From the NCBI GenBank assembly GCA_033239005.1, contig BSQZ01000104.1:866501-930500 (forward strand): a stretch of DNA of 64,000 bases, in the 5' to 3' direction. Both the position numbers and the translations under genes were made by a program. Origin of the DNA: Lamellibrachia satsuma. Taxonomy: Eukaryota; Annelida; Polychaeta; Sabellida; Siboglinidae. Of the stretch, positions 11,719-23,560 are shown one piece after another (within the stretch, counting starts at the first letter, position 1; each line of letters opens with the position of its first letter). The notes beneath the pieces were generated by a model. It was not told the DNA's origin. It was given only the letters and a program-made list of their open reading frames with translations, and did no database searches.

Positions 11719-12624
11719 ACAAGTGGTCTGCCGTGGTTCCCTCAGTGATAGATACGTTCCAGCCTCTGTCCTCTGTACTCTGCCCTCACCAGCTGGTTTG
11801 ATGTTTATGGGTCCTTTCAACAGTCAACTGCTTGCATCAACAAGGCCAAACTACTAGTGTAACACCCTATACTGGTGTACAGCTAGGGCTAGAAACCCCA
11901 TTAATCATGATGAAGCACTGCAAAAGTGGGCCATTGCATAATAAGTCAAGGTGGATTTGTATAAACATTCCAGATTACATTTACACTGGGGTCCAACAAC
12001 AATATTTGTATAAGGTTTAATGCCATTTTATTGACAGCAGTCAAGTGAAGAAATTTGCAGGTTCACTGCCAGTTAAAATGACATTTTTATTCCTTTTTTA
12101 ATAAAACATGTAAAAAGTGAAAACGGGTTTTTTGAAAGAGAATGCTTAAATACATCGTTAAATGATTTTATTATAATTTTATTCTTCATATGGAAGCACC
12201 TAGCCTCACACACACAAATCACATTTTTATACCAACAATGTTATTCTGAGAAGCTATGCAGACATTTGATCAAGATTGTGAAAGAAAGATCAATCGTAAA
12301 TGCATTGTAATCAGATACATCACAAACATCAAGAAATTAAATAGCTCTAGTGATATAATTCCTATAAGAATGTATCCATTTATACAACATTCTACTACTA
12401 CACATGTACTGACACTTGCTGTTTGGAAGCAGACTTATAAGCAGTAGTCTGTTGGTGCTACTCATGTCGTATAGTAGTAATACCTTTGTTGAAACATTTA
12501 GAAACAGTAGTTGCTAAAGCATTGGGTAAACAGGTGAACTTGTCTTGTAGTTTCTACAATGCAGGCTTAGTCAAAGTAGGTGGAAGCTAGACAGTTGTGG
12601 GCACTGGTGAAGAGCAAAGATATG
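11719..12624. other. Unassigned AT-rich intronic DNA
   Basis: No repeats or exons recognised; the short open frames are unremarkable. Confidence 0.3.
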
Positions 12625-12742
12625 TTTAATTGTTCAGATGCCTACTCGTATATTTAATTGTTCAGATGCCTACTCGTGTATTTAATTGTTCAGATGCCTA
12701 CTCGTGTATTTAATTGTTCAGATGCCTACTCGTGTATTTAAG
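12625..12742. repeat. 28-bp tandem array, four units
   Basis: Units of 28 bp, each with TTTAATTGTTCAGATGCCTA followed by CTCGTGTA. Confidence 0.9.
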
Positions 12743-13214
12743 TTTTGATGCAACTTTCTGCTGTTATCTGATGTGTCATTAACACTTTAAAAAATGGCAT
12801 GATTCAGATCTTGCTTATTGCTTGGTAATTTTTTTTAGAAAACAAAAAAGTTTTGCAGCACCTCTTTACGTGTGCGTGCTGATGAGAAACTGGGAATTTA
12901 TTATGGCGTCATATCTGTTACTGATACCATCATAGCGTTACCTTATGTAACATTAGAGATACCTTTATAGATGCTGTCCATATAAAAAGGTAAGTTCTTC
13001 TATATCGCGGTATCCAGTCCTTGGGACTGTTCAAAGCCCTGTACACTTCACCCCATGGCATACCTGTTCATTCTAATGCCAACTCGACTTCTCTGGGAAG
13101 CATTAAGTTATGCTGCAATTACTGTGCAAAATATATTCGTTTACATATATCCACCACTGTCTACTCATTTATACAGCTGGGTGAATTGGGGCAACGTGAA
13201 GTGAATTAAATTTC

Positions 13215-13310
13215 CCAAGCTATGTCTGAAACGGCAGCGGGTTGATTCCATCCCTGGTTCTATCGATTGAGAATCCGATGCTCTGACCACAGAGCCCCGT
13301 AGTCATTGCC
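13215..13310 (-). mobile_element. Possible tRNA-derived SINE head
   Basis: On the minus strand, GGCTCTGTGGTCAGAGCATC resembles a tRNA 5' region with an A box, and GATGGAATCAA a weak B box. It cannot be folded as an intact tRNA and has no terminator, so it is treated as a SINE remnant. Confidence 0.35.
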
Positions 13311-13319
13311 GTCTGCGCA

Positions 13320-15185
13320 TTTGAAAGCTTAAAGTAATAGTCATTGCCATCAGCACAGTTGAGAGCAGTAATAGTCATTGCAGGGCATCATGTTTGAGGC
13401 GAGCGATCGCTCGCGCAAATCAATAATCTAGACAAGGGAGCGATTTATCGCTCGCGTCAATTGTTAAAATCGCTCGCTGCCTGCAAGTGTTCGTCTTGAC
13501 AAGTAGTTTCTTGAGTATTAGATTCACTAGGAAAGTCTAACCTGTTTATAACGCAGTATTCGGGCTCCAATATTCGGAGTTCACATATCATTCGTTAGTG
13601 CGTTATCGGGGATGGCGATCGCAGCCCGCTGCACCAAGTTTGCAAGGACGCCATCGAAGCTACGGCCTACGCTGGCCGCGCGGTTTATAAAAAAGTTATT
13701 AAATGAGTGGACTAGCGTCGATGTGTATTATGTTTAAATGTCACATAATGTTGTATGTCGAACTGAATAAAATACATGTATACATGTACAGTTATGGAAT
13801 AGTTAAGTGATCAACAATATTTAGCTACGATCTGATTGACCGACAACGCTGTAATGGCAATCACAAATAATAACCTGGATCTGATCTACCGAAAATGCAT
13901 ATGAGTTGACACGGAGTGTAAAAGTTGATTAAGCATTGAAAACGACAATTTTAGTAATTGTTCCACTTCGTCTTTCAACCGCTCTGAACACATAAATTCA
14001 CGACGCACATCTCCGGTACCACTTAACATTGATTCACTGTTTCATGTGCGGATGACAAATTCATATTTTTGCGCACTGAGTTTGAGTTGTGCGTTTGGCA
14101 TTATGATGCAGTAGAAGCATGCCATTTCACCCCAGTTTTTATTGATGTTGCCTACTAAGCTGCATTTATGAGTTATGACTATACATCTAATTCTTAAACA
14201 TGGCGTATATGTGAATGCCAATTGCAATTTTCAAAACGCCTCAGGCTAAGCGAAGTCGCACGCTAGACCAGTGCCAGTGGCGTGTCGTGGCCAATGTCCG
14301 TGCACTGGCCACAGCACACTGCCACGGCACTGCCACTGGCTTTGCCTAGGCTACGCCTATGGTGATCGATGACATGTTGCAATTCAAAATCGTTTCACCA
14401 ATAGCAATGTATGGAGTTTACTAAAGTAAACATTTATTTCTTTGTACAAAAGTCAGCGCCAACAAGCACCAATTAAAATTTCATGGCGACAACGACAGAA
14501 TCCGAATGGGGAATGGTGGCACCACCACACGGAAAAAACAAATCGGCCGCTTAAATTAATTTGACATATTTAGGCGAGCGATTTATCGCCTGTTGTTTTC
14601 AGTCGTGAAGCCTTGCATTGCTATCACTACATTTGAGAGCTTAAAGTAATAGTCATTGCCATCAGCGCAGTTGAGAGCTTAACGTAATAGTCATTGCCGT
14701 CAGTGCAGTTGAGAGCTTAAAGTAATAATCATTGCTGTCAGCGCAGTTGAGAGCTTAAAGTAATAATCATTGCCATCAGTGCAGTTGAGAGCTTAAAGTA
14801 ATAGTCATTGCCATCAGTGCAGTTGAGAGCTTAAAGTAATAATCATTGCCATCAGCGCAGTTGAGAGCTTAAAGTAATAGTCATTGCCATCAGTGCAGAT
14901 GAGAGCTTAAAGTAATAATCATTGCTGTCAGCGCAGTTGAGAGCTTAAAGTAATAATCATTGCCATCAGCGCAGTTGAGAGCTTAAAGTAATAGTCATTG
15001 CCATCAGTGCAGTTGAGAGCTTAAAGTAATAGTCATTGCCATCAGTGCAATTGAGAGCTTAAAGTAATAATCATTGCTGTCAGCGCAGTTGAGAGCTTAA
15101 AGTAATAGTCATTGCCATCAGCGCAGTTGAGAGCTTAAAGTAATAGTCATTGCCATCAGTGCAGTTGAGAGCTTAAAGTATTAGT
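13320..15185. repeat. 38-bp minisatellite, split by an inserted element
   Basis: The first units are at 13320-13380. The array resumes at about 14616 and runs to 15185 with about 15 more units of 38 bp (GAGAGCTTAAAGTAATAGTC then ATTGCCATCAGCGCAGTT). Variant positions are ATAGTC/ATAATC and CATCAG/TGTCAG. Confidence 0.92.
13381..14615. mobile_element. DNA-transposon-like element inserted in the 38-bp array
   Basis: The left end reads CAGGGCATCATG and the right end is the inverted match CATGA-like TCGTGAAGCCTTG; GCGAGCGATTTATCGC-type sequence lies just inside both ends. A short direct repeat (CATT or CATTG) flanks the element. It is about 1.2 kb, CpG-richer than its surroundings, with a palindromic GCCAGTGGC...GCCACTGGC region at about 14270-14335. 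No transposase was recognised and its superfamily is unknown. Confidence 0.6.
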
Positions 15186-15276
15186 GGCTGTGTTCAACAA
15201 TGTTGGATTCGCAGAACTTGCTACATTATTTAGATATTAGTGAAATGAACATGCAAATTTTTTTAGTTCACAGAAT

Positions 15277-15278
15277 GT

Positions 15279-15325
<47 letters not shown>

Positions 15326-15360
15326 CACACGCTCGCTCGCTCGCTCGCTCGCTCGCTCAC
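15277..15360. repeat. (CACG)n/(CTCG)n compound microsatellite
   Basis: ACGC repeats change abruptly into TCGC repeats at about 15330. Confidence 0.95.
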
Positions 15361-15654
15361 ATTATTATATTATATTTGCTTTTGTCCATTATTTCCTCGG
15401 TTCTTCAACATTGTCTCAAGGCATACCCAAAACAGTTTTGTCAGCAAACTGAGAAAAGTTGACAAATGCACCTGAAAAAGTATTATTAGCCACTTTTTTA
15501 TATACCCTGGTATGCCTTTTAAAATGTTAATGAAAACCAGATGACACATTGATACTGTAGTAACTTTCATTCTGTCAGCTCTGTGGTCCGGACTGCTTTA
15601 AATCTCCTCTGAATTTTGTGTTTGTGTATATGACACAGTGATTAAAACTGTTTC

Positions 15655-16080
15655 CTCGACTGATTTAGCCTATCGCAAATCCGATTCGTTGGTGTCCAAA
15701 TGTGTATTGTGTGAATAGTTTATGTAACAACTAACATCAGTTCTGCAGTCGATTTAATAAAGAAATGCCAATTTTTTTCAAATCATCAAAATAAATGACT
15801 GGTAAGGATCAAAATAGTGGATATCCAAAATTGTAAGCCCAGTGTGGGTCAATGCTGATCATGGGCGTGACTTCCATCCTCTCGCCGAGCACATGACAAG
15901 GTTAAACCATTTCACCAAAGAAGAAAATTTTTATTTCTCAGCATTTCGATTTTCACTTCAGTTAATGCTTGAAAAAGCATTAATTAATTTAATAATTTAA
16001 TGATATCACAAAAACTACATACAAAAGTTGCACAAAAGAGCTAGCATGTCGCGGTGGATACTAGGTAGGTTTGTTTTTTT
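15655..16080 (-). mobile_element. Interspersed repeat family X, diverged copy
   Basis: Reverse orientation. CTGATTTAGCC at the left end and GAGCTAGCATGTCGC...GGATACTAGGTAGGTTTG at the right end match the family termini; TTTCACCAAAG lies in the middle. Internally diverged and longer than other copies. Confidence 0.55.
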
Positions 16081-17079
16081 GCAAAGGTAATTTGAAATGA
16101 GACTAGCAAAAAAAATTTATTGATTAAACACCTTTAACTTTACATATAATTAATTTTGCAAAAATGAAACCCATTTCAGGCAACATGATGATAATCTTTT
16201 CTGACCTTATCATTCCTACCAGGAAATTAATTCATGCAGTCACCATGTTGATATAATAAATTATATTACTCATACGGTGCACCTGCAGAGTATTCATATT
16301 ACCTCTTAGTAGAAATTTTTAAAAGTGCAAGTTTTACATGACAACGGTGATGTTGGTATTGTATTCATTATGAACTTGTAAATGTCAGGTATTATTTACA
16401 TTCCCATGTCACAGCTTCATCAGCAAGGTTGCTCTTATATTTGTCGCGATTACTTGTGGTGTTGTGTTTAATACTACTGTCAAGTTCTGTTAAAACTAGG
16501 CAGCGATCATCAGGTGTTAGTTTCTAATTCTTTAAACATGCGGACATTGCGGTATGTATTGTTAGCTGTGAATTTGCAATGTCAGTTACTTATATAACAT
16601 TAAAGCTAATACTTAAAGTATAACTACCAGCAGGAATATATAATCAGGTTCTTGTGTAATAATGCTATGCATTCACTGCAGTTATAAGAATCACATGAGA
16701 TATAAACATAATTAAGTTACATTCAATGCAGTTACCATTCCAGTTATCAATGTCTGTATTGATCTTTCTTCGTAAGTTAAACATGTACAGTGCATTGATT
16801 GAGTGCACTACATATCAAATAATCTGTCCCGGTCAGTACCACGATAATTGATTATGTTACCCCAACAGAAATTGTTGTGAACATAGTTGAAAATGTTAAG
16901 TTCACCCTTGCCTACCGAGGTAGCTGGTATTGGCGTTTTAGTTTAGGTGTACCGGATATTTGAAAGAAAAATGTTAACATTTAATGCATGTCGCCAATGC
17001 TATGCAATGAATCCAATGTATATAATGTAATAATTAATTACACACCATAAAAATTCATATACTTGTGTCCATATTTAGA
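16081..17079. other. Unassigned AT-rich intronic DNA
   Basis: No array, exon or element recognised. Confidence 0.3.
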
Positions 17080-17425
17080 CTGGGTCAATTACATTATATC
17101 AGTTACAGTTACACACCAATTACAAATATACATTGCACTTCCAAAATACCAATTCCAGTTATTAATTCCATGTCAGAAAAAACATTGAATTTCTGCATAT
17201 TGTGGTACATAATGGCAAACAGATATAATATACACTACGTATTATTATATTTGATTGATTATCTGTAGTGAATAATTTGAGTTAAGTGACATGATGTAAT
17301 TTTAAAAGTAATTGAAAATACCAATTACATTTTCATGAATAATTCCAGTTCCTTTTAAAAACACCAATTCCAGAATTGGAATTGGTGTATCAATTCAAAT
17401 GACAATCTAATTGGCCCCAAGTCTG
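17080..17425 (-). mobile_element. CAATTCCAATT-type short element, copy 1
   Basis: Rich in CCAATTCCAGAATTGGAATTGG, ending TAATTGGCCCC. A related copy in the other orientation is at 37860-38190. Non-coding and MITE-like; termini not certain. Confidence 0.5.
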
Positions 17426-18415
17426 TCCACTTTATAAGTATTCATACAGTTACTGTGCAGTTTGTTTACTATTTATAACCGGAACTAGTATTGCGTGGAT
17501 CACTAACTTGAGACACTACAGGCCTTGTGTAGACTTGAATAATCGGAAACGCTACACACTGCAATGGAATAAATACCTGCACACAACGGTGCACTGTCGG
17601 TGCTGGGACCCGATGAATATGTACAAGGAGATGGCATGGGGCAGTCAAGTCTATCATTTAAATGTTGCATCTCTCGCGTGTGCCATAGAACATTCAGTAT
17701 AGCACTGTGGTAATCAGCATTGGCGCCATGGTACCCAGGGATGCATTCATTCATCCTTATGTGCTCTTGCTGGCATCTTTTGTGTGGGTCCTTCCTACGC
17801 ATCCGTTCTGCTGGCTGGCGGTGCTCTTAGAGGTCACCACGAGTAGGTGGCGAAGACACTCATCATGTCAGATGCTCTGAATAAGTTATATCAGCATTTG
17901 GGAGTCCTTAAACTGTGACAGAGTGCCTGGTGTAAGATGACGCATTCCTACTAGGGTGTGTGGGTATGGTAGTGCTGATGTTGTACCGATTGACAGTGTC
18001 GAGGGTCAGCTTTTGAGGAAATAAAGTAACTTGTGTTGCCTTGTGTAATTGTAAATTTTTTCTCTCTTGCTATCGGATCATGTTGCTTTTCTGTCTCTGT
18101 TACAGCCCCCCCCCAGGTTTTAATGATGGATTAAGCTGTCCAGCTATTGCCATATTTCTTGTCACTGTTGCCTGGCATGGACTTGGTGTAGTACTGCTAA
18201 TATGCCTTGTGACATTCAATTAAGCGCAACTGACTTTGATCTTTGTACTTTGATCTGTTCTGCTCATATCATGTATGATAATAACGATGTCTTACCATTT
18301 TTACTACTCAATTATTAAGTTGTCAATATTATAAAGAGGACTGCGTGAAGAGGGATTTGGGGGGATTGGGAGGGGAGTGGAGAACAAGGGCGAGGAATAG
18401 GTAGGAGTGGAGACG
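17426..18415. other. Unassigned intronic DNA
   Basis: A 64-codon + frame (17508-17702) overlaps a 99-codon minus frame; neither resembles a known family. A C-run occurs at 18106-18115. Confidence 0.3.
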
Positions 18416-18419
18416 GGTG

Positions 18420-18705
18420 GTAGAGACTCACCCTGCCTCACTCAGCCTCACCCCGCCTCACTCAGCCTCACCCTGCCTCACTCAGCCTCACCCCGCCTCA
18501 CTCAGCTTCACCACGCCTCACTCAGCCTCACCACACTTCACTCAGCCTCACCCCGCCTCACCACGCCTCACACAGCCTCACCACGCCTCACTCAGCCTCA
18601 CCCTGCCTCACTCAGCCTCACCCCGCCTCACCCTGCCTCAGTCAGCCTCACCACGCCTCACCACACCTCACTCAGCCTCACCCTGCCTCATCCAGCCTCA
18701 CCACA
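18420..18705. repeat. 10/20-bp CCTCAC minisatellite
   Basis: About 28 units of a 10-bp CCTCACYNNG motif, often paired as CCTCACTCAGCCTCACCCCG. Confidence 0.93.
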
Positions 18706-18854
18706 TTATCACTGACATGGCAGTGTACGAATCATGCAAATTGTCTAAATGTGATAGGTAAAGGTAACTTATACTGCACTGTATCCAGTCTGTTGGACTG
18801 CTCAAAGGGCTTTGACACTCCATGCCCTAGCAGGCCTGTTCACCCCATCAACAA

Positions 18855-19035
18855 TGGGGTGTAGTAGCTGGGCAGTTAGAGCGTTGGACTTGGTTGAGTG
18901 GACTGGGATTCGAGTTCCCTTGCTGCCATTTCAAAACTTGGCCAATTTTGTTCACTCCTCATTGCACCTGTTCATTCATCTATATAAATGCAATACCTGG
19001 CTATATAGTCTAAATGTGATGAAGAAGAAAGATTT
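18855..19035 (+). mobile_element. tRNA-derived SINE, diverged
   Basis: TAGCTGGGCAGTTAGAGCG (A-box-like) and GGGATTCGAGTTCCC (B-box-like) are followed by TGCTGCCATTTCAAAACTTG, the same join as in other copies in the window. The 3' half is diverged. Confidence 0.6.
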
Positions 19036-19619
19036 TAGTTGACTCCATCTAATCTTGCGCGTTATCAGGGAGAATTTTGTATAACTGTACATTTTTTATG
19101 AGAAATCATCCCAGAAATGCCCGGCTGATTGTGATTGTGCTCAGCCCCCCCTTTTCAAAACCCTGAGACCGGGTCTGTAATGATACATGAAACTTGAGTA
19201 GCTTCTGCTCCATGGGAGTATGTCAACACAAATCATTTCACCATGCCAACACATTAGGCATCTTCACTAACTGGAAGTGACATGTACCAAGTAAGAGAAA
19301 AATAACCAACTGTTTGATGAAGCTAAACATTATTAGAGGAAGCTAGCTGTCGTGTCATAAGAATGAGGACGTGTCAGTTGAAGTGGTAGTTCTTCATGGA
19401 AGCCTAGACCTAGTCTAGTGTAAAGTAGTACTCCAGTTATATAGTGATTCATGACGTCACAACGCATCTATGTATTTTATTGTATTTACACAACAACAAC
19501 AGTTTTTCCCTGAAGTTTCTATCTCTACAGAGGTGAGTAGAGGGTTTCTGCCAGCAATATGGCTTCAGGGTGGGTGGCATAACCAAGGGGGTAGGATAGT
19601 TTAACGAAGGGTGGCATGC
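19036..19619. other. Unassigned intronic DNA before the CpG island
   Basis: No repeat or exon recognised. Confidence 0.3.
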
Positions 19620-20410
19620 AGTATGCGTGGGTCATTAGCGTGGACGATGAGGTGTGGCGGGCGGACAGCTAGGGCATTGTGGAGCTGACAGGCGATGCTG
19701 ACGTCACGACACGGTTTTCACGTCAGTGGTACGTGCTTGCCGTCAACGTGATCGAGTCCTCGCGCGTCGCACGCACTACTTCAGCGCTTATTGATTTTTC
19801 TTTCAAGGCACTAGACAAACACGTGTGCGTGACGCGCCGTCAATGCACGCCGAACGTTCGTGTAGATATCCGGTCAATTTTAACAACGACTTAGTTGCAA
19901 GCAGACCCGTCTTGTTGGCATGCAAGCGTCGGCACGAAACTGTCGCTAGACACGCGAGTAATTCGATTTTAATCTCGCCGTGCGACGGGACGCCGCACGG
20001 TTGACATGCACAGGCGTCGTTGCCGGCATTAATTCGACGTCAGTTGTACAATACAGCGTCGTCTAATTTAGGCGGCGAAGACCCCGCGACGGAGGCGAGT
20101 ACGTTGCCCGCGGCCCGGCAGTGGCGAGTGAATGGAGCGGGGTGTGTGTGCTCAATCGTTGCCGCCGGCTACGGCAGTTCGGTCTAACTAGGTCGGCCCG
20201 TCTGTCGTGTTTTTATTTGCGCGCTGATCCGCCGCGATACGAGGTATTATCGGCGTTGGCTGACGCTGGCGGCGTCGACTAGACCGCGGCGCGTTTTTAC
20301 GGCGGCCCAGTTGTGAAATATTAGATGCGCCGTCCCGGCGGCAGTTGCCGGATTCGGTTGCACGAAAGTGTAATTAGTTAGTTGGCCGGCGGTGTCGGCG
20401 GGTCTATTGT

Positions 20411-20536
20411 ATGCGGACGCACGCACGCACGCACACGCGAAAGGCAGGCGAGCAGACGTGCGCGGAATTGCAAGTGATTCAGCCGCTCAGCGCCCGTGTC
20501 TACACGATTGGGCGGCGCGTACAAATGGCGACGTAG
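20411..20536 (+). CDS. Upstream ORF in the presumed IRF2BP leader (41 codons)
   Basis: An ATG at 20411 opens a 41-codon frame ending at TAG 20534-20536, 79 nt before the IRF2BP ATG. A second in-frame ATG at 20525 gives a minimal MAT-stop peptide. The first codons lie over an ACGC microsatellite, so the peptide is probably not functional. If transcription starts upstream of 20411, these ATGs would be met first by scanning ribosomes and could dampen IRF2BP translation. Confidence 0.3.
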   Translation: MRTHARTHTRKAGEQTCAELQVIQPLSARVYTIGRRVQMAT

Positions 20537-20615
20537 AGCGGCAGTGGAAGAGAGGAACGCTACTCGGGCGGTAGGCAGACGAGAACCGAGTGGGACAACA
20601 ACAACAGTCGACAAG

Positions 20616-22349
20616 ATGGCGGTGCCGCTGCCACAGCGCTGTCAGCGGCAACACTGCTACCTGTGCGATCTGCCGCGCACGCCGTGGGCGATGCTGCACG
20701 ACTTCTCCGAGGCGGTATGTCGCGGCTGTGTCAACTACGAGGGACCGGACCGTATAGAGATGGTGATAGAGGTGGCACGACAGATGAAGCGCGCGGCCGG
20801 CATCCAGGACGGCCGGCCGTCGTCGCACAAGCCGCCGGCCGGAGGGCTGCCGCGGGCGTGCATCGAGCCGGGGGTGATCGGACCGTCGCCTGCCGACCGC
20901 TACCCGATCCACGACGGACGACTGCGTAGCATGATGGAATTTAATGTGCTTCCAGTGGGCAGATTACCGAATAACATCGCCGGGAGCGGTTGTCACCCCC
21001 GACCAGACGACCACGACCTGCCCCGACGTAGTCCTGGCCGCACGGCCATCCAACCCCTGCAACACCACGGCCCGGCGCCGCACGGCAGGGTGGTGCATTC
21101 AGTTGTCACGTTACCACCTGTCAATGGCAGGCCTCGTGACAACGACGCTGATGACTCGTCAAATCATTCCATTGGAGATGCAAACAAGCGCACAGCAAGC
21201 GGCGAGGACCCATCCAGCCTCCCAGCAGTGGTCCGGGAAACGATAGCTCCCCTCTCCAGTGCTACACCGTTCGGAGTGCGTTTCAAGAAAGACCATTCTC
21301 TAATGGGGCGTGTGTTTGCCTTTGACGCGTCGTCAAAGCCAGGCTTTGATTTTGAACTGAAAATCTTCATTGAATACCCCACTGGTTCATGTAGCGTGTA
21401 TAACAGTGCTTCTGGGCTGGCTAAGCAGATGTACTGTGATTCAATGAAAGATCTAGGAAAGGGTCTGTCGTCTGGCTTCAAGTATCTCGAGTACGAGATG
21501 AAGCAGGATTCGGGGGACTGGCGCCTGCTCGGTGATCTCTTGCCAGAGGCTGTGCGGGTGTTCAAGGAACCGCTGAAGAAGGAACTGTTGCCCACAGCCA
21601 ATGTGGAGGCCATGTCCCTACTGTCCTCCGCAATGCACCGGTCACTGTTTCATGGTGCCAAGCTTCCTATTTCTGTCCAGCGCAGCTTCGATATACAAAT
21701 GCGAAAGCGAAAGGCGTCTCCCGATCTGGATGGGGAAGCTGGGAAAGTGGACAGCGAGTCGGCAAAGAGGCAGCAATGGGTACACAACCAGACAGAAGCC
21801 CTCAAACTGTCGATGGGCAACTGTGCAGCAGCGGGCAGTCACTCTGGGCCACCAAGCTCGACGTCCGTGTCTCCCATGAGCAACCACGCAGCTACGCCTC
21901 CAGAGACAGGCACAGGCCTCTTGCAGAACGGCCCATCACCAATGGCAGCGTTAATGTCGGTGACGGACAAACTGCCAACCAGTTCTGTGAGTCGTGTGGA
22001 CATGGAGCTGCTGACGACTGGGCACAGCGCTCATTCACCTCACCCGGCTGCCCGGTCTGACTCTGGTCCACCTAATACGGAAACCCTCAAATGTACACTG
22101 TGTCTTGAACGACTCGAAGACACGCACTTCGTGCAGTGCCCGTCGGTGCCTGAACACAAGTTCTGTTTCCCCTGCTCTCGGGACAGTATCAAGAATCAGG
22201 GTGCCGGCTCGGAAGTGTATTGTCCGAGCGGTAAGAAGTGTCCGCTCGTTGGCTCGAATGTGCCATGGGCGTTTATGCAGGGAGAAATTGCGACGATTCT
22301 CGGCGAGGATTACAAGGAGAGGAAAATTAAGAAAGAACATGACGCCTGA
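20616..22349 (+). CDS. IRF2BP: IRF2BP-family transcriptional coregulator (interferon regulatory factor 2-binding protein like), intronless
   Basis: This single-exon gene encodes 577 aa. The start at 20616 is the first in-frame ATG, in good context (A at -3, G at +4), and the conserved N-terminus begins there; open frame upstream lacks an ATG. Residues 9-50 hold the family's N-terminal zinc finger, with Cys14, Cys17, Cys35 and Cys38 and the signature CYLCDLPRTPWAMLHDFSEA. Residues 493-542 form the C-terminal C3HC4 RING-type finger (Cys493, Cys496, Cys508, His514, Cys517, Cys520, Cys536, Cys542), followed by the VPWAFMQGEIATIL helix. The proline/serine-rich middle is variable; residues about 215-330 look folded. 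Family members are nuclear corepressors or coactivators (IRF2 and NFAT partners), and the RING finger binds transcription factors or acts as a putative E3. Vertebrate paralogues also lack introns in the coding region. No frameshift or stop is seen. Confidence 0.95.
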   Translation: MAVPLPQRCQRQHCYLCDLPRTPWAMLHDFSEAVCRGCVNYEGPDRIEMVIEVARQMKRAAGIQDGRPSSHKPPAGGLPRACIEPGVIGPSPADRYPIHDGRLRSMMEFNVLPVGRLPNNIAGSGCHPRPDDHDLPRRSPGRTAIQPLQHHGPAPHGRVVHSVVTLPPVNGRPRDNDADDSSNHSIGDANKRTASGEDPSSLPAVVRETIAPLSSATPFGVRFKKDHSLMGRVFAFDASSKPGFDFELKIFIEYPTGSCSVYNSASGLAKQMYCDSMKDLGKGLSSGFKYLEYEMKQDSGDWRLLGDLLPEAVRVFKEPLKKELLPTANVEAMSLLSSAMHRSLFHGAKLPISVQRSFDIQMRKRKASPDLDGEAGKVDSESAKRQQWVHNQTEALKLSMGNCAAAGSHSGPPSSTSVSPMSNHAATPPETGTGLLQNGPSPMAALMSVTDKLPTSSVSRVDMELLTTGHSAHSPHPAARSDSGPPNTETLKCTLCLERLEDTHFVQCPSVPEHKFCFPCSRDSIKNQGAGSEVYCPSGKKCPLVGSNVPWAFMQGEIATILGEDYKERKIKKEHDA

Positions 22350-23560
22350 AACCAGTTGTATTGTCCTCATTGGCAACGGTCTTACGTGGTGGTGTGATAA
22401 CTTCTAACTGGGGTGTCTGCATCACGAACAGAACCAAGTCATAAATAATGTAGGAGGTGCAGAGAACTGAATGCTGCAGTACATTGTGGGCGATCAATGC
22501 AGATTGTGTGAACATCAAGTCATGTTTTATGCATCCTGCATGACATTCAATAACATCTGATGTGTGAATGGGATGCTGAATGCAAGAGCAATCTGACAGT
22601 GGTGCTGTGCGATTGGCTAGACGCACTCGGATCGCCTGGGGCAGTGTCCACGTTAGTTGGTGTCGCGAGACAGTATGGCCATCGACTGATATCATGTGGA
22701 GACAGTATGGCCATCGACTGATATCATGTGGTGATTTTTATACGTTGCCTTACTGTCAAATCAGTATTTTATAATCACTGTCTCAGATGTAGCTACCGAA
22801 GCAATCACTGCCAAGTGTAAATTTGACGTGCATGCTTGCAGAGGTGCAGTACACACTCGTGTGCACACACATACATACGAGCAGCGTTAATTAGTGGATT
22901 AATCTGTAATGTTGTAATTGTTATACTACGTTGTTATGTGACATTGTTGCTGTTGAATATTGCGTTGAGTACAGTCCCACTGTTAAAAGCTCTGTCATTC
23001 CTTGTCTTGCTTTCTAGATGTTGCAGTTAACCAAGCATGTGTGCTTGTTTATGTAACTTGTCCTTTACATATGTGATCAGGCAGTGTCTACAGAGTTCTC
23101 CAAGAACTTTCTAGCCCTCAGGCATCGTAAAGCAAGAATGGACGCGCAGACATGTTGGAACATGAAACCGCAGTTGCTAGTGTTATCGCTGAAAGAAAAA
23201 CTCTGGTATGCTGCATAGCAAATGCTGATACAACTTCATTAAAGTCAGTTTGGTATACCCTACCAGACATATTATCTTTCATTGCATTTTGTGTGTGTTC
23301 ATCTATTCCTGTCGCAAACTTGTGTTTTACCATATCAATTTGAGCATTTGAAGGCTAGGAGAATTTTATTGTGCATTTCTTTGAATGATAGAAAATATTT
23401 CACCGTATGGCCCGCTGTCATCCAACACTTGTTTTGTTTACCATATTATTGGGTATGAAGAATGTAGCTTAAAATATTTGCTAAATATATGTGACACTGA
23501 TGGTAGAATGTTATAGGCATTTTCACTCTTGTACTAGACAAGTGTTTCCAATTGTAGTGG
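22350..23560 (+). other. IRF2BP downstream region, probable 3' UTR
   Basis: No coding sequence is recognisable. The AT content rises immediately after the stop. A roughly 32-bp segment containing GACAGTATGGCCATCGACTG is duplicated in tandem at about 22669-22735. I see no unambiguous AATAAA; ATAAAT occurs at about 22441. The extent of the 3' UTR cannot be set from the sequence. Confidence 0.35.

Larger units (their letters stand above)
19620..22350 (+). promoter_or_regulatory. CpG-rich island covering the IRF2BP promoter, 5' UTR and coding region
   Basis: From about 19.62 kb the sequence changes from AT-rich, CpG-poor DNA to GC-rich DNA dense in CG dinucleotides, with many CGCG, GGCGGC and CGTCG words. 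This continues to about 20.94 kb and falls gradually through the IRF2BP coding region. No TATA box is evident at a sensible distance. This is the expected CpG-island promoter of a broadly expressed regulatory gene. The transcription start cannot be placed from sequence alone. Confidence 0.65.

Noticed and set aside
17503..17802. 99-codon minus-strand frame with scattered Cys/His
   Set aside because: No recognisable zinc-finger spacing, overlaps an equally long + frame, no splice context.
20496..20615. IRF2BP starting 40 codons earlier
   Set aside because: The upstream in-frame codons begin with GTG and have no ATG; the family N-terminus starts at the ATG at 20616.
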